From assembly GCF_002849225.1 (NCBI RefSeq), contig NZ_PKMC01000002.1, positions 62,001-126,000 on the forward strand: a stretch of 64,000 nt of DNA, given 5' to 3'. Shown in pieces: positions 1-7,907 of the stretch. The number at the start of each line of letters is the position of its first letter. The first letter of the stretch is position 1. A program made the translations under genes and the position numbers. Origin of the DNA: Actinomyces sp. UMB0138. GTDB lineage: Bacteria > Bacillota > Negativicutes > Veillonellales > Veillonellaceae. The notes under the pieces are model-generated. The model was not told the DNA's origin and ran no database searches. It was given only the letters and a program-made list of their open reading frames with translations.

Positions 1-234
1 GTGACCCAGGGGCTCGGCACCATTATGGACGCCCGCGTGATCGTGCTGCTGGCCACCGGTCCTGCTAAAGCTGAGGCCGTGCACGCCCTGGTCGAGGGCG
101 AAGTAAGCGAAAACTGCCCCGCCTCAATCCTGCAAAAGCACCCCAATGTGGTGTTGTTCCTAAACAACAATGCTGCGGCCAAGCTCGAAAATAAAGCCGA
201 ATACAAACAAGCCTGGCGGGAGGACGCAAAGTAG
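1..234 (+). CDS. nagB: Glucosamine-6-phosphate deaminase, C-terminal part (cut by window start)
   Basis: The open frame enters from the left edge and ends at TAG 232-234, giving 77 residues. It reads TQGLGTIMDAR, then ATGPAKAEAVHALVEGEV, then ILQKHPNV, which matches the C-terminal third of NagB. That enzyme isomerises and deaminates glucosamine-6-phosphate to fructose-6-phosphate and ammonia in the cytoplasm. The family is usually about 260 residues, so roughly two thirds lie upstream. A stable hairpin follows at 264-298. Next door lies a decayed sialic-acid locus, whose product pathway would feed this enzyme. The family call is firm. Whether the whole gene is intact cannot be seen. Confidence 0.88.
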   Translation: MTQGLGTIMDARVIVLLATGPAKAEAVHALVEGEVSENCPASILQKHPNVVLFLNNNAAAKLENKAEYKQAWREDAK

Positions 235-263
235 CCACCGCGCGGTGAAGTTTCGCGCATTTG

Positions 264-298
264 GTCCCCCACCGTGCAAGTAATGCAAGGTGGGGGAC
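264..298 (+). terminator. Hairpin after nagB, probable terminator
   Basis: GTCCCCCACC (264-273) and GGTGGGGGAC (289-298) form a perfect 10-bp stem. The loop contains a second TGCA/TGCA pairing, and ATTATTG follows. It lies 30 bp after the nagB stop. There is no long T tract, so it is a likely rather than canonical intrinsic terminator. Its position argues that the following gene starts after it. Confidence 0.6.
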
Positions 299-309
299 AT
301 TATTGGAGA

Positions 310-1674
310 GTGACACAAAAGCCAACCGCAGCCGAGCAGATAGACACTCGCCCACTTACGCGCAACCAGAAATCGCTGATTGGCCTAACTATCGCGGGTA
401 ACATTTGCGAATTTTTCGACCTCTTTTTGATCGGCTTCGTTATCGCCTTGCTCATGCGGACGCCCGGGTGGGACCTCACCGGGCTACAGGCGGGTATTAT
501 TGCTGCATCTTCGGGGGTGGGCACCGTCCTCGGGTCACTGGTGTGGGGACGCATGGCCGACCACTTTGGTCGTCGCCACGCATTCATGTGGTGCATCGTA
601 GTAATGGTCGCTTTCACGGCAGCAACCCTGACGATTCAACCCGGACAGTGGCACCTGCTGAGCCTCTACCGCGTGGGCGTGTGCGTCGGCGTGGGCGGGC
701 TCAACATCACCTCCTTACCGTTCGTGCAAGAATTCGTCCCCGCCCGCCAACGCGGCCTCCTTGCAGGACTAACATCGGTATTCATCCCGCTGGGACTATT
801 CTTGGGGTCACTGGCAACAAAGCTGTTCGCCGAGCCTTTCGGCTGGAAGGGGCTCATTGCCCTCGGCTGCACCCCCATCGTGATTTTGCTGTGGGGATAC
901 TCCGTACCCGAGTCGCCTCGCTTCCTGGCCACGCGAGGGAAGTACGACGCCGCCCGTGACGCGTACGCATGGGCAATGCAGATTCCCCATAAGCAAGTCG
1001 GAACAGTCGAAGTACCCCCGGCTAAAGAAAAGACTTCCTACGCGCTTATCGTGCGCAAATACCCGCGCGAGCTGGTCATCATCGCCGCCGCCTCTTTTTG
1101 CTTCCTGCTCGGCTGCTTCACCATCCAGTCATGGGGGCAGACTTTACTTGGTGAATCCTTCAATTTCGACACCGGCACCGTCGTGTACATGTTCATGGGC
1201 GTATCCGCAGTGGACCTGGCTGGCCGATTGTTGGGAGCGTGGATGTCGGATCGGATTGGGCGGCGACGCACCCTGCTGATCTGGGGATGGCTAGGCGGAA
1301 CCGGCTGCCTGATCGCTGCCTTCTCTGCGAAAGCCGCAGATTCCGGAATGGTGAGCACTCATGCTGCCGGACTGATTTTCTTCGGCGGCATCCTCCTTGC
1401 CATGACCTTCGGGGACGGCTCCTTCGGGTTCCTGAACGCTTTCGGGGCAGAGCAATTCCCCGCCGCCGCACGTTCCACGGGCGTGGGAATGACTTATGGC
1501 ATTGGTGCCACCGCTAAAATTATGGGCCCCTACTTGGTCGGATGGATGATCGGATCCAGCAAGCTAACCCCGCAGATCGTTTTCATCCCCTTCCTTCTCT
1601 TTGGCATCTTGCTGTTCGTTGGCGGATTCCTGTTCACCCGCGCCCGCGAAACAGCAGGCGTGGCGCTGGACTGA
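310..1674 (+). CDS. MFS transporter, sugar-acid/sialic-acid carrier-like
   Basis: A hydrophobic protein of about 454 residues with roughly 12 membrane spans. The MFS loop signature is visible as GRMADHFGRRHA after span 2 and is repeated as SDRIGRRRT in the second half. PESPRFL at the end of span 6 is typical of the sugar-porter and NanT-like groups. GTG 310 is chosen because earlier in-frame starts (GTG 274, ATG 283) fall inside the hairpin at 264-298. Its GGAGAG motif is unusually close, so the start is uncertain. Position between nagB and a broken GntR-lyase-kinase set suggests sialic acid or a related amino sugar as substrate. That substrate is inferred from context only. Confidence 0.8.
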   Translation: MTQKPTAAEQIDTRPLTRNQKSLIGLTIAGNICEFFDLFLIGFVIALLMRTPGWDLTGLQAGIIAASSGVGTVLGSLVWGRMADHFGRRHAFMWCIVVMVAFTAATLTIQPGQWHLLSLYRVGVCVGVGGLNITSLPFVQEFVPARQRGLLAGLTSVFIPLGLFLGSLATKLFAEPFGWKGLIALGCTPIVILLWGYSVPESPRFLATRGKYDAARDAYAWAMQIPHKQVGTVEVPPAKEKTSYALIVRKYPRELVIIAAASFCFLLGCFTIQSWGQTLLGESFNFDTGTVVYMFMGVSAVDLAGRLLGAWMSDRIGRRRTLLIWGWLGGTGCLIAAFSAKAADSGMVSTHAAGLIFFGGILLAMTFGDGSFGFLNAFGAEQFPAAARSTGVGMTYGIGATAKIMGPYLVGWMIGSSKLTPQIVFIPFLLFGILLFVGGFLFTRARETAGVALD

Positions 1675-1756
1675 CATTCAGCACCTAGAGGGCGTCGACC
1701 TCGGCAGGGACGGCCGGCGCGTCTAAGCCTTGGTAAAGCTAGGCAGCAACCGCCGA

Positions 1757-1780
1757 CGCGAAACCAGGGGAAGTTTCGCG
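1757..1780. repeat. Inverted repeat sharing a 15-nt core with repeats at 53.2 kb
   Basis: CGCGAAAC (1757-1764) pairs perfectly with GTTTCGCG (1773-1780). The stretch GCGAAACCAGGGGAA recurs identically at 53161-53175, beside the 55-bp hairpin repeats of the 52.5-53.2 kb region. GAAGTTTCGCG also occurs at 246-256, on the other side of the MFS gene. This is probably a dispersed small repeat. It may also help end the convergent transcripts from the MFS gene and the GntR gene. Confidence 0.5.
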
Positions 1781-1850
1781 AGCCTAACCGACCCCCGTAG
1801 CCAAATAGTGGGCCGCCTTGCGACCCCCCAAAAAACAAGCCCGGAGGTTT

Positions 1851-2499
1851 CTACTTCTTTTCCGCAATACTCATACGGGAGCGCAGCGGCTGGTAGTGGT
1901 CTTCGACAGCGCGATTGTACGCCTGCACGTCCCCCTTCTCGATGGCTTCTAGCATCGCCCCATGGGCCCTTGCAGTGGCTACCAACCCGTCTAGATCTGC
2001 CGGCAGCGAGGGGACGACCGCCATGTGGATCATCCACATGGCACTCATCGTTTCGTCTAGCAGCTTGTTATCCAGGCAGGCGATGAGCCCCCTATGGAAA
2101 GCGATATCTTCCCTGATATATGCCTTTCCTGCCGCCGATTTCTTTACCATCTTTGCCACTAGCTGGCGCAAATGCCCGGTTACAGCGTTTTGCGTCTGAT
2201 TGACGTGAATCAGCTCTTGGCCCACCCCCAAGTCAAGGTACTTACGCAAAGTTACGACCTCGTCTAACGTCGACAGCGAATCCTTACCCACCGAGGAGCG
2301 CGACATACCCAGTAACTTGCACAACTCCGCCTCTGTGGGCAACGGGTCTCCGGGCCCTAATTCTTGAGAAATGATGTACTGCTGAACTGCGTCAATCGCC
2401 GAATCGGTGCGCGAAGCAAAACGTTGCTCAAGTTTCGTTTGTTCGTGCCCGGTCAACGATGGGGGCAGCGAGGACAGAACCTCAGGCGTGCTTTTTCAT
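1851..2499 (-). pseudogene. GntR/FCD-family regulator, damaged (NanR-like)
   Basis: The C-terminal FCD ligand-binding domain is recognisable (LDEVVTLRKYLDLGVG, then IAFHRGLIACLDNKLL, then MWMIH). The N-terminal winged helix is broken. After GMSRSSV the text jumps to GKDSLSTLDE, so the recognition-helix end and the wing, roughly 20-25 residues, are missing. The readable frame opens at a poor TTG at 2456. A better ATG lies at 2499 in another frame. Removing one A from its run of five restores MKSTPEVLSSLPPSL leading into the known sequence. One indel and one internal deletion therefore seem likely. The original role would be control of the adjacent amino-sugar genes from the operator at 2569-2579. 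Confidence 0.7.
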
Positions 2500-2568
2500 A
2501 GGAATATCATTCTCTTTCTTCTTCGCGCGTCACCAGCCCAGCGGTGAAGGCAAGTTCACTCTACCAAT

Positions 2569-2579
2569 TTGTCAGACAA
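2569..2579. promoter_or_regulatory. FadR-subfamily GntR operator
   Basis: TTGTCAGACAA is a perfect palindrome fitting TNGTNNNACNA, the established operator consensus of FadR/FCD-type GntR regulators. It sits between the divergent GntR gene and the lyase gene, where the regulator would be expected to bind. Confidence 0.65.
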
Positions 2580-2584
2580 CCTAC

Positions 2585-2608
2585 CTATCGAACAGCGGTG
2601 TTCGATAG
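2585..2608. repeat. 10-bp inverted repeat in the GntR-lyase intergenic region
   Basis: CTATCGAACA (2585-2594) and TGTTCGATAG (2599-2608) are perfect complements separated by GCGG. The repeat starts six bases after the GntR operator. It could be a second regulator site or a transcript hairpin upstream of the lyase gene. I cannot decide between these. Confidence 0.5.
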
Positions 2609-2701
2609 CCGTGCAACATCCCAGGCCGGTAGCTCAGAAACCCTCAGGCGGCACCCCAAGATTTCCCCTGCTACGGGTCCTCGCGTTAGAAGGAACCAAT
2701 A

Positions 2702-3473
2702 ATGACCAAGTTCAGCGGTGTCATCCCACCGGTAGTTACTCCCCTTACAGAATCCGGCCAGCTTGATACTAAGAGCTTCAAGAAATCAATAGACAGGATG
2801 ATCGACGCGGGAGTAATGCACACGCAAAAATGGCAAAGGAACTCGGCTACGACGCAATAGTAGCTACCGCACCGTTCTACGCCCTCGGCGGCAAAGCGAG
2901 ATTGAACGGCATTTCAGGCTAATCCACCAGGCTATCGATCTGCCCATTTTCGCCTACGACATCCCCGTTTGCGTACACGTAAAACTTCCTGGGGACTTTC
3001 TAATCAAGCTCGGTAAGGAAGGGGTAATCGCAGGCGTAAAAGACTCTTCGGGCGATGACGTAGCATTCCGCTTCCTGGTTGCTGACAACGACAAGGCGGG
3101 GCACCCACTCGCACTGTTTACCGGCCATGAAGTAGTAGTCGACGGGGTATACATGTCCGGGCCAGACGGTTCGGTTCCCGGCTTAGGCAACATTGCCCCG
3201 CATGGTTACGTCCGCCAATGACAGGCATACCAACAAGGTGACTGGCAAACGGTCCGGGCAGAACAGGAACGCTTAGCAGAACTCATGCGCATCACTAGCG
3301 TCGTCGAAGGAGTATCCGGCTTCGGCGCCGGGGTTAGGGCATTCAAGACAGCCATGAAGTTGCTCGGAGTGTTCACCTCCAACACGATGCCGGACCCGGT
3401 CAATGCGCTTGAAGGAAAGAACTTGCAGTTAGTGCGCCAAATTCTGGTCCAGACAGGACTCCTGGATGACTAG
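2702..3473 (+). pseudogene. N-acetylneuraminate lyase / dihydrodipicolinate synthase family gene, multiply disrupted
   Basis: It starts well, with GAAGGA before ATG 2702, as MTKFSGVIPPVVTPL then DRMIDAGV. Next, about 50-60 residues normally present are missing. The frame shifts into KELGYDAIVATAPFY, shifts again near 2892 into SEIERHFRLIHQAI, and meets an in-frame TGA at 3219-3221. It then continues as QAYQQGDW to TAG 3471-3473. The Schiff-base lysine region (GVKDSSG) and the YDIP motif survive. The class-I aldolase family is clear. The choice of sialic-acid lyase over DapA rests on its neighbours. At least four lesions mean no functional enzyme. Confidence 0.85.
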
Positions 3474-3591
3474 GGTAGCCGCCTTAGACATTGGCGGCAC
3501 CAAAATCGGCGCAGGTCCCGCTAACTGTTTCGGCTTTCCGACATATCGGCTACAGGCCCGGCCTTCCTCTCACGGGAAAGGTCGGGCTTGA
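3466..3591 (+). pseudogene. ROK-family sugar kinase, N-terminal stub (NanK-like)
   Basis: ATG 3466 overlaps the end of the lyase gene, the usual arrangement for coupled genes. The frame reads MTRVAALDIGGTKIGAG, the ATP-binding N-terminus of ROK kinases such as N-acetylmannosamine kinase. After about 17 residues it passes into unrelated sequence and stops at 3589. The rest of the kinase, about 280 residues, is gone. The 3592-3719 stretch before the next gene holds nothing recognisable. Confidence 0.7.
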
Positions 3592-3719
3592 ACGCTTCGC
3601 GCAAGTCGGCGAGCAGCATCCCGGGTGCAAGTATGCGACCGGCTCGATAAGGGAGAAATAAAGTCGGGACTCAGCCTGAGGGGTGCGCATAACCGCCCTA
3701 AAGCCCGCCGCAGAAGCTA

Positions 3720-4298
3720 TCACTCGGGGTGGTTGGCTGCCCAAATGACGCGATCGGCCTCGTACAAGGCAATCTCGAGCGCCCGCAGCTGCCCCTCAAA
3801 CTCGTCCTCGCCAACGCTTGGGAATCGAATCATGCCACCAATGGTGCCCTCGTGGTCGTGAGTGTATTCGAGGGCCGCATAAAGCGCCGCGTTCTGGAAT
3901 TCGGCCTCCGCGCTCAACGATGCCCGCACTGCATACCCTTCACCAGAAAGCTGGTGCACGATATCGCGCCATGGCAGTGTTGCCAACCGGGCGGTCGGCC
4001 CGTCCGCGTCAAGCAACTCGGCGCTCGCGTACTGGTCATCCCCCTGCGCAACGTCAAGCAGGTTTACGCCCAAGCGCTCTACGGCAATCGGCTGCTCAGC
4101 GCCAACGAACCCCAAAGTCACAATGATGTCGGGCGCAGTGTTGTCAGCTACCTCTTTCAGTAGGGCTCGCGCGCCCTGTGCCTCCTGCGGCAGAATGAGC
4201 GGCACTACCTCGTGGCGCCCATCCAGGGCCTCCACCAACTTCTGCGTAATATTCCCATCGGCTTTGGCATCAAAGCCAGCCAACATGATCCGAGTCAT
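3720..4298 (-). CDS. Pyroglutamyl-peptidase (C15) fold protein lacking the catalytic cysteine
   Basis: A protein of 192 residues, about family length. It has the N-terminal MLAGFD strand, TLGFVGAEQPIAVERLGVN (the GxA/xxERxAxN region), a LATLPW stretch and the C-terminal GGMIRFPS of pyrrolidone carboxyl peptidases. In active enzymes the nucleophile lies in a TFVCN motif. Here the aligned place reads AEFQN, and the whole protein contains no cysteine. Removal of N-terminal pyroglutamate by the known mechanism is therefore unlikely. It may be a binding or regulatory pseudo-enzyme. It is transcribed divergently from the rhomboid gene. Confidence 0.7.
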   Translation of the reverse strand: MTRIMLAGFDAKADGNITQKLVEALDGRHEVVPLILPQEAQGARALLKEVADNTAPDIIVTLGFVGAEQPIAVERLGVNLLDVAQGDDQYASAELLDADGPTARLATLPWRDIVHQLSGEGYAVRASLSAEAEFQNAALYAALEYTHDHEGTIGGMIRFPSVGEDEFEGQLRALEIALYEADRVIWAANHPE

Positions 4299-4382
4299 TT
4301 CATCCTCATTTCCAAGCGCCGCCGCTTTAGCTTGTAGCTATCTATCACCGTGATTTTAGCGATTTGCCGCTATGGTTTAAAC

Positions 4383-5138
4383 ATGCGCATATCTAACTGG
4401 GATAACTCGGGCCCGGCAAACTGGGACCCCAAACAAAAAGCCCCAATCGACCCGTTCAACACGGCACGCTTCAACGTGCAACCGGTCGATCAGGCACTTT
4501 CTGGGCCGGCCTACCAACAGAATCGGTCCCTGAAACAGGCCGCCGTGCCCGTCCTGGTACTACTCGCGTTCATGTGGGGCATATATATTTTTGAGTCCGT
4601 CACGCGAATCGATTTGACCGCCTTACTGGGGATTCATGCCGGCCGCATGTCCTCGCTGTGGAACATTTTCACCTACTCGTTCGAACACCTAAACTTCCCC
4701 CACATAATGAATAACACCTGGCCGTTCCTAATCCTAGGAACCCTTATTTCCAAGGAAGGTCAGGCCCGCTACCTGTGGGTATCCCTGGCCGGCACCGTTG
4801 TTGGAGGCCTCGGCGTGTGGCTACTTTCGCCACAAAATTCCGTGACCGTGGGTGCTTCCGGTGTCGTGTTCGCCTACTTCGGCTACCTGATCACAGCCGC
4901 CATTGTGGAAAAGAACTCCAGCCAGAGGGCGGGCCGCATCGGCGTCGCGGTCGCCGTCGGGATCTTCTACGGATCCTCAATGCTGTTCAGCCTGATCCCC
5001 CGCGCCGACGTATCTTGGCAGGGCCACCTGCTAGGGGCCGTAGGCGGGGTCCTGGCCGCCATCATTATCGAGGGCAACGAGGCGCGTCAGCTCAAGGCTG
5101 CTCAGAACCAACCCCAGATTTTCCCGCCGCGCCACTAG
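4383..5138 (+). CDS. Rhomboid-family intramembrane serine protease
   Basis: About 251 residues: a proline-rich cytoplasmic N-terminus of some 55 residues, then six or so membrane spans. The catalytic serine is in GASGVVFAY (near residue 157) and the catalytic histidine is in SWQGHLLGA (near 213). HIMNNTWPFLILG carries the HxxxN motif of span 2. ATG 4383 is preferred because the longer frame starts inside the likely promoter and lacks a ribosome site. Rhomboids cut membrane-anchored substrates within the bilayer. The substrate is not predictable. The gene ends at a shared terminator with the convergent iron-transporter gene. Confidence 0.9.
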   Translation: MRISNWDNSGPANWDPKQKAPIDPFNTARFNVQPVDQALSGPAYQQNRSLKQAAVPVLVLLAFMWGIYIFESVTRIDLTALLGIHAGRMSSLWNIFTYSFEHLNFPHIMNNTWPFLILGTLISKEGQARYLWVSLAGTVVGGLGVWLLSPQNSVTVGASGVVFAYFGYLITAAIVEKNSSQRAGRIGVAVAVGIFYGSSMLFSLIPRADVSWQGHLLGAVGGVLAAIIIEGNEARQLKAAQNQPQIFPPRH

Positions 5139-5169
5139 CGTGCCGGCGGTAGCGGACGCCAATAAATAG

Positions 5170-5203
5170 GGCGGTGCGACCCCACTTAGGGATCCGCACC
5201 GCC
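5170..5203. terminator. Bidirectional terminator between rhomboid and VIT1-family genes
   Basis: GGCGGTGCG (5170-5178) pairs perfectly with CGCACCGCC (5195-5203), followed by TTTGC. The convergent genes end at 5138 (+) and 5223 (-), so one hairpin can serve both. Confidence 0.75.
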
Positions 5204-5222
5204 TTTGCTATACGTACCGCGC

Positions 5223-6275
5223 TTAGCTGCCCGTGAGCGCACCAATAACGAACGTCACGGCTGCCGCTCCCAGACCAATTGCCAGCTGCCGCAGTGCTCG
5301 CGGTGCCGGCCTTGCCCCCGATAGCAAACCAACTAAACCGCCAGTGATAAGCAGCGCGACCCCTACCAGGCACACAGCCGCCGCCATAGCTGACCCGCGC
5401 GAAACCGGCAGCAGGAATGGAATGATTGGGACAATGGCTCCGGCCGAGAAGAATAGGAAGGAAGACAGGGCAGCCTTCCACCCATCCCCGACCTCTTCGA
5501 ACCCATCAGTCTGAGTTTCTTCCGCCAGCCGAGCAGCCTCAATCTGCGTCACCATCTTGCGGGCCCGCTCTTCGGCCTGGTCAGGTTCCATACCGCGGGC
5601 GCGGAAGACGAGGGCGAGCTCGTTACTTTCCAAATCCAGCTCCGGTACCGCCTCAGCCGTGGCGGGAGACGGGTTGGACGCCTCCAGCAGCTCGCGCTGC
5701 GAGCGCACGGACACGTACTCGCCAGCACCCATTGACAGCGCGCCGGCTAACAGCCCCGAAAGGCCGGTGATCAAAATTGTGGAACCACTGACCCCGGCGG
5801 CGGCAACCCCCAGCAGCAGGGCAAGATTCGACACCAGCCCGTCGTTCATCCCGAACACCGCGGCACGGAAGGTACCCGCCATGCGCATGCGAGAGCGGCC
5901 CGCCAGGGCCCGCACTACCTCGGAATGGACGCGTTCGTCCGCACTAATCTGCGCGGGCGTCTCCGGCTCGCTGGCTGCCTGCCTTTCTTCGGCAGACTGG
6001 GCCAGGGCTAGCACAAACACGGATCCGAACGTGCGCGCCAAGGCCGCCATGATGCGCGTGCGCAACGGCGGAATAGGCGCCGGGTAGGCGTGCAAGCCCA
6101 GTTTGTCCAACCAGTACTGTTCGTGTCGCTGCTCAGCTTTAGCCAGCTTCAACAGCACTTCCCGCTCGACTCCGGAGCGTTTTCCCGCCAAATAAGAATA
6201 GGTGGCGGCCTCCTGCCTTTCGCTGGCAAGATGCCGCCGCCACTTCTTTATCTCAGCATTAGTAGGTGATTCCAC
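5223..6275 (-). CDS. Ferritin-like / VIT1 (CCC1) fusion, iron or manganese transporter
   Basis: 350 residues in two parts. Residues about 1-100 form a ferritin-like (erythrin-type) helical domain with EREVLLKLAKAEQRHEQYW, whose Glu/His residues are typical diiron ligands. From about residue 130 comes a VIT1/CCC1 membrane domain (FGMNDGLVSNLALLLG, GAGEYVSVRSQRELL). Such fusions, MbfA-like, export iron or sequester it away from the cytoplasm in other bacteria. The start is GTG at 6275, six bases after the stop of the upstream YtxH-like gene, so the two are probably cotranscribed. Confidence 0.85.
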   Translation of the reverse strand: MESPTNAEIKKWRRHLASERQEAATYSYLAGKRSGVEREVLLKLAKAEQRHEQYWLDKLGLHAYPAPIPPLRTRIMAALARTFGSVFVLALAQSAEERQAASEPETPAQISADERVHSEVVRALAGRSRMRMAGTFRAAVFGMNDGLVSNLALLLGVAAAGVSGSTILITGLSGLLAGALSMGAGEYVSVRSQRELLEASNPSPATAEAVPELDLESNELALVFRARGMEPDQAEERARKMVTQIEAARLAEETQTDGFEEVGDGWKAALSSFLFFSAGAIVPIIPFLLPVSRGSAMAAAVCLVGVALLITGGLVGLLSGARPAPRALRQLAIGLGAAAVTFVIGALTGS

Positions 6276-6281
6276 GTCCGC

Positions 6282-6593
6282 TTACTTCTGCTCGGAAACT
6301 TCTTCGACCTCGACGTCAACGTACTGGGGGGCCTGCCCGCCCTGCTGGGCCGGAGGGGTAAACAGGCGGTCCTTGATGTGATCGGCAACCTTGTCGGTCA
6401 CCTTCTGCCCCTGCTCAGACACGACCTGGTTGATCTTCCGGGAGGCCTGTTCGGACACTTCGCGCACCTTCGGGTTGTCCGCTACGGCGTGTACGCCACG
6501 AGCAACCGGCCCGGACGGATTATTTCGCATCTCGCGGCGAGCAAAGTAGACACCGGCGCCCAAGCCAAGCAGTCCCAAAGTAAACTTCTTCAT
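6282..6593 (-). CDS. YtxH-like small membrane-anchored protein
   Basis: 103 residues from ATG 6593, chosen because a clear AGGAGGA lies at about 6598-6604. One N-terminal hydrophobic segment (FTLGLLGLGAGVYFA) is followed by a long amphipathic charged region (VREVSEQASRKINQVVSEQ) and an acidic tail. This matches the general layout of YtxH and YtxG-like stress proteins, whose molecular function is not well defined. It is the first gene of a likely two-gene unit with the iron transporter. Confidence 0.65.
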   Translation of the reverse strand: MKKFTLGLLGLGAGVYFARREMRNNPSGPVARGVHAVADNPKVREVSEQASRKINQVVSEQGQKVTDKVADHIKDRLFTPPAQQGGQAPQYVDVEVEEVSEQK

Positions 6594-6771
6594 CTTTCCT
6601 CCTATGTCAGCCAAAAACAACCTTACCGGGTGCAAGGAAAACTAGGGAGGGCGAACTTTACTTCTAGGTAACCCGCGAAACACTTTTGCCGCAGGAGAGG
6701 GCGTTTTCCGCCCAAATTAGGCTAGTAAAGTGTGATTCAGCCCGCGGAAGACATACAAGCTGGATCGAAGA

Positions 6772-6801
6772 CCGAGGGCGCCGGAAGTGGCTCGCCCTCG
6801 G
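6772..6801 (-). terminator. Hairpin made of two opposed CGAGGGCG copies, after the yeiH-like gene
   Basis: CCGAGGGCG (6772-6780) and CGCCCTCGG (6793-6801) form a perfect 9-bp stem. It lies 13 bp past the stop of the leftward exporter gene, and minus-strand sequence entering the stem contains AAATTTTG. The arms are two copies of the window-wide octamer in opposite orientation. Confidence 0.6.
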
Positions 6802-6813
6802 GCAAAATTTAGG

Positions 6814-7836
6814 TTAGATAATAAGGGATCCGCCCAGTGACACCGTAGATACGACCACGGTTGCGATCAGCCCTAAGAGGACGGGTTTGGGGCCCACTTT
6901 GATCAGTTCGGGAACGCGGATGCCTAGGCCAAGCCCGGCCATCGCCATTGTGAGCGCGGCAGTCTGCACCACTTTCGCGCCGGCTAGGACACTGGCTGGC
7001 AGGCTGATCACGGACCCTAGGATCACCATGGCCAGGAAGCCGACCACAAACAGGGGCACTAGTGGTGCAGCTTTGTCCGAACCCTGCCCGTTCTTCCGGA
7101 ACAGGACGCCGAGGACGGCGACGACACCGGCCAGGCAGATCACGCGCGCCAACTTCACCGCAACGGCGGTGGCCAGGGCCTTCTCCCCCATCGCGGCGCC
7201 GGCAGCCACCACCTGCGCTACTTCATGGATGGATCCGCCCGCCCAGATGCCTGCCGTCACGGGATCGAGGCCGAACAGCCCCGCCAGTACAGGCAGCACG
7301 GGAATGCAGATAGTGCCATATACGACTACGAGGGCGAGCGCGGTAGCGGTTTGATCCTTCGAGGAGCGCACCACATCCTTCGAGCCGGCCACGGCCGCGG
7401 CGCCACAAATAGAAAAGCCGCACGCGATGACGCCCACGAGCGGCATCGGCATTCCCATTGCGCGGCCGATCAGCATGGTCGAGGTGACCCCGACCGTCAC
7501 GATCACGACTACCAAAAGCAGGCGCTTCCAGCCGAGGGCGGCCAGGGTGGCTAGCGAGATTTGCAGGCCCAACAGCACGATTCCCAGGCGCAGCAGGCGC
7601 TTTGCCGACAGCGCTATGCCGGGACCGAAGCGTTCGGGCACCGGCCTGGTATTCGCCACGATCACGCCGAGGGCAATGGCTATGAGCAGTGCGCTAGCTA
7701 GAGGAACGACCTTATTTATCGCCATGGACGCTAGGGTGATTCCACCGGTAAACGCTAGGCCGGGCAGGAATTCGCGGACGCGATAACGTTTTTTCTTCTT
7801 AATTATTTCTTTTGTTTTTGTAGCAACAGCATTCAC
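6814..7836 (-). CDS. YeiH/UPF0324 family putative sulfate exporter
   Basis: 340 residues with about nine to ten membrane helices and a basic start (KTKEIIKKKKRYRVREFLPG). The family motif FSICGAAAVAG and the conserved GGSIHEVAQVVAAG are present. The YeiH family is linked to export of sulfur oxyanions or to taurine and sulfite metabolism in some bacteria, but transport data are thin. It is divergent from a LysR gene, as yeiH is from yeiE in E. coli, so that regulator probably controls it. Confidence 0.82.
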   Translation of the reverse strand: MNAVATKTKEIIKKKKRYRVREFLPGLAFTGGITLASMAINKVVPLASALLIAIALGVIVANTRPVPERFGPGIALSAKRLLRLGIVLLGLQISLATLAALGWKRLLLVVVIVTVGVTSTMLIGRAMGMPMPLVGVIACGFSICGAAAVAGSKDVVRSSKDQTATALALVVVYGTICIPVLPVLAGLFGLDPVTAGIWAGGSIHEVAQVVAAGAAMGEKALATAVAVKLARVICLAGVVAVLGVLFRKNGQGSDKAAPLVPLFVVGFLAMVILGSVISLPASVLAGAKVVQTAALTMAMAGLGLGIRVPELIKVGPKPVLLGLIATVVVSTVSLGGSLII

Positions 7837-7907
7837 AACCCTAACTATCGGTCACCGGGGGCGGGGATGGAATACTCATTTTTACACCACTGCCATATAG
7901 TTTTGAT

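Noticed and set aside
3219..3221. In-frame TGA in the lyase gene as possible recoding (UGA read as Trp)
   Set aside because: The same gene also has a large deletion and two frame changes, and other genes in the window end at TGA. Ordinary gene decay is simpler.
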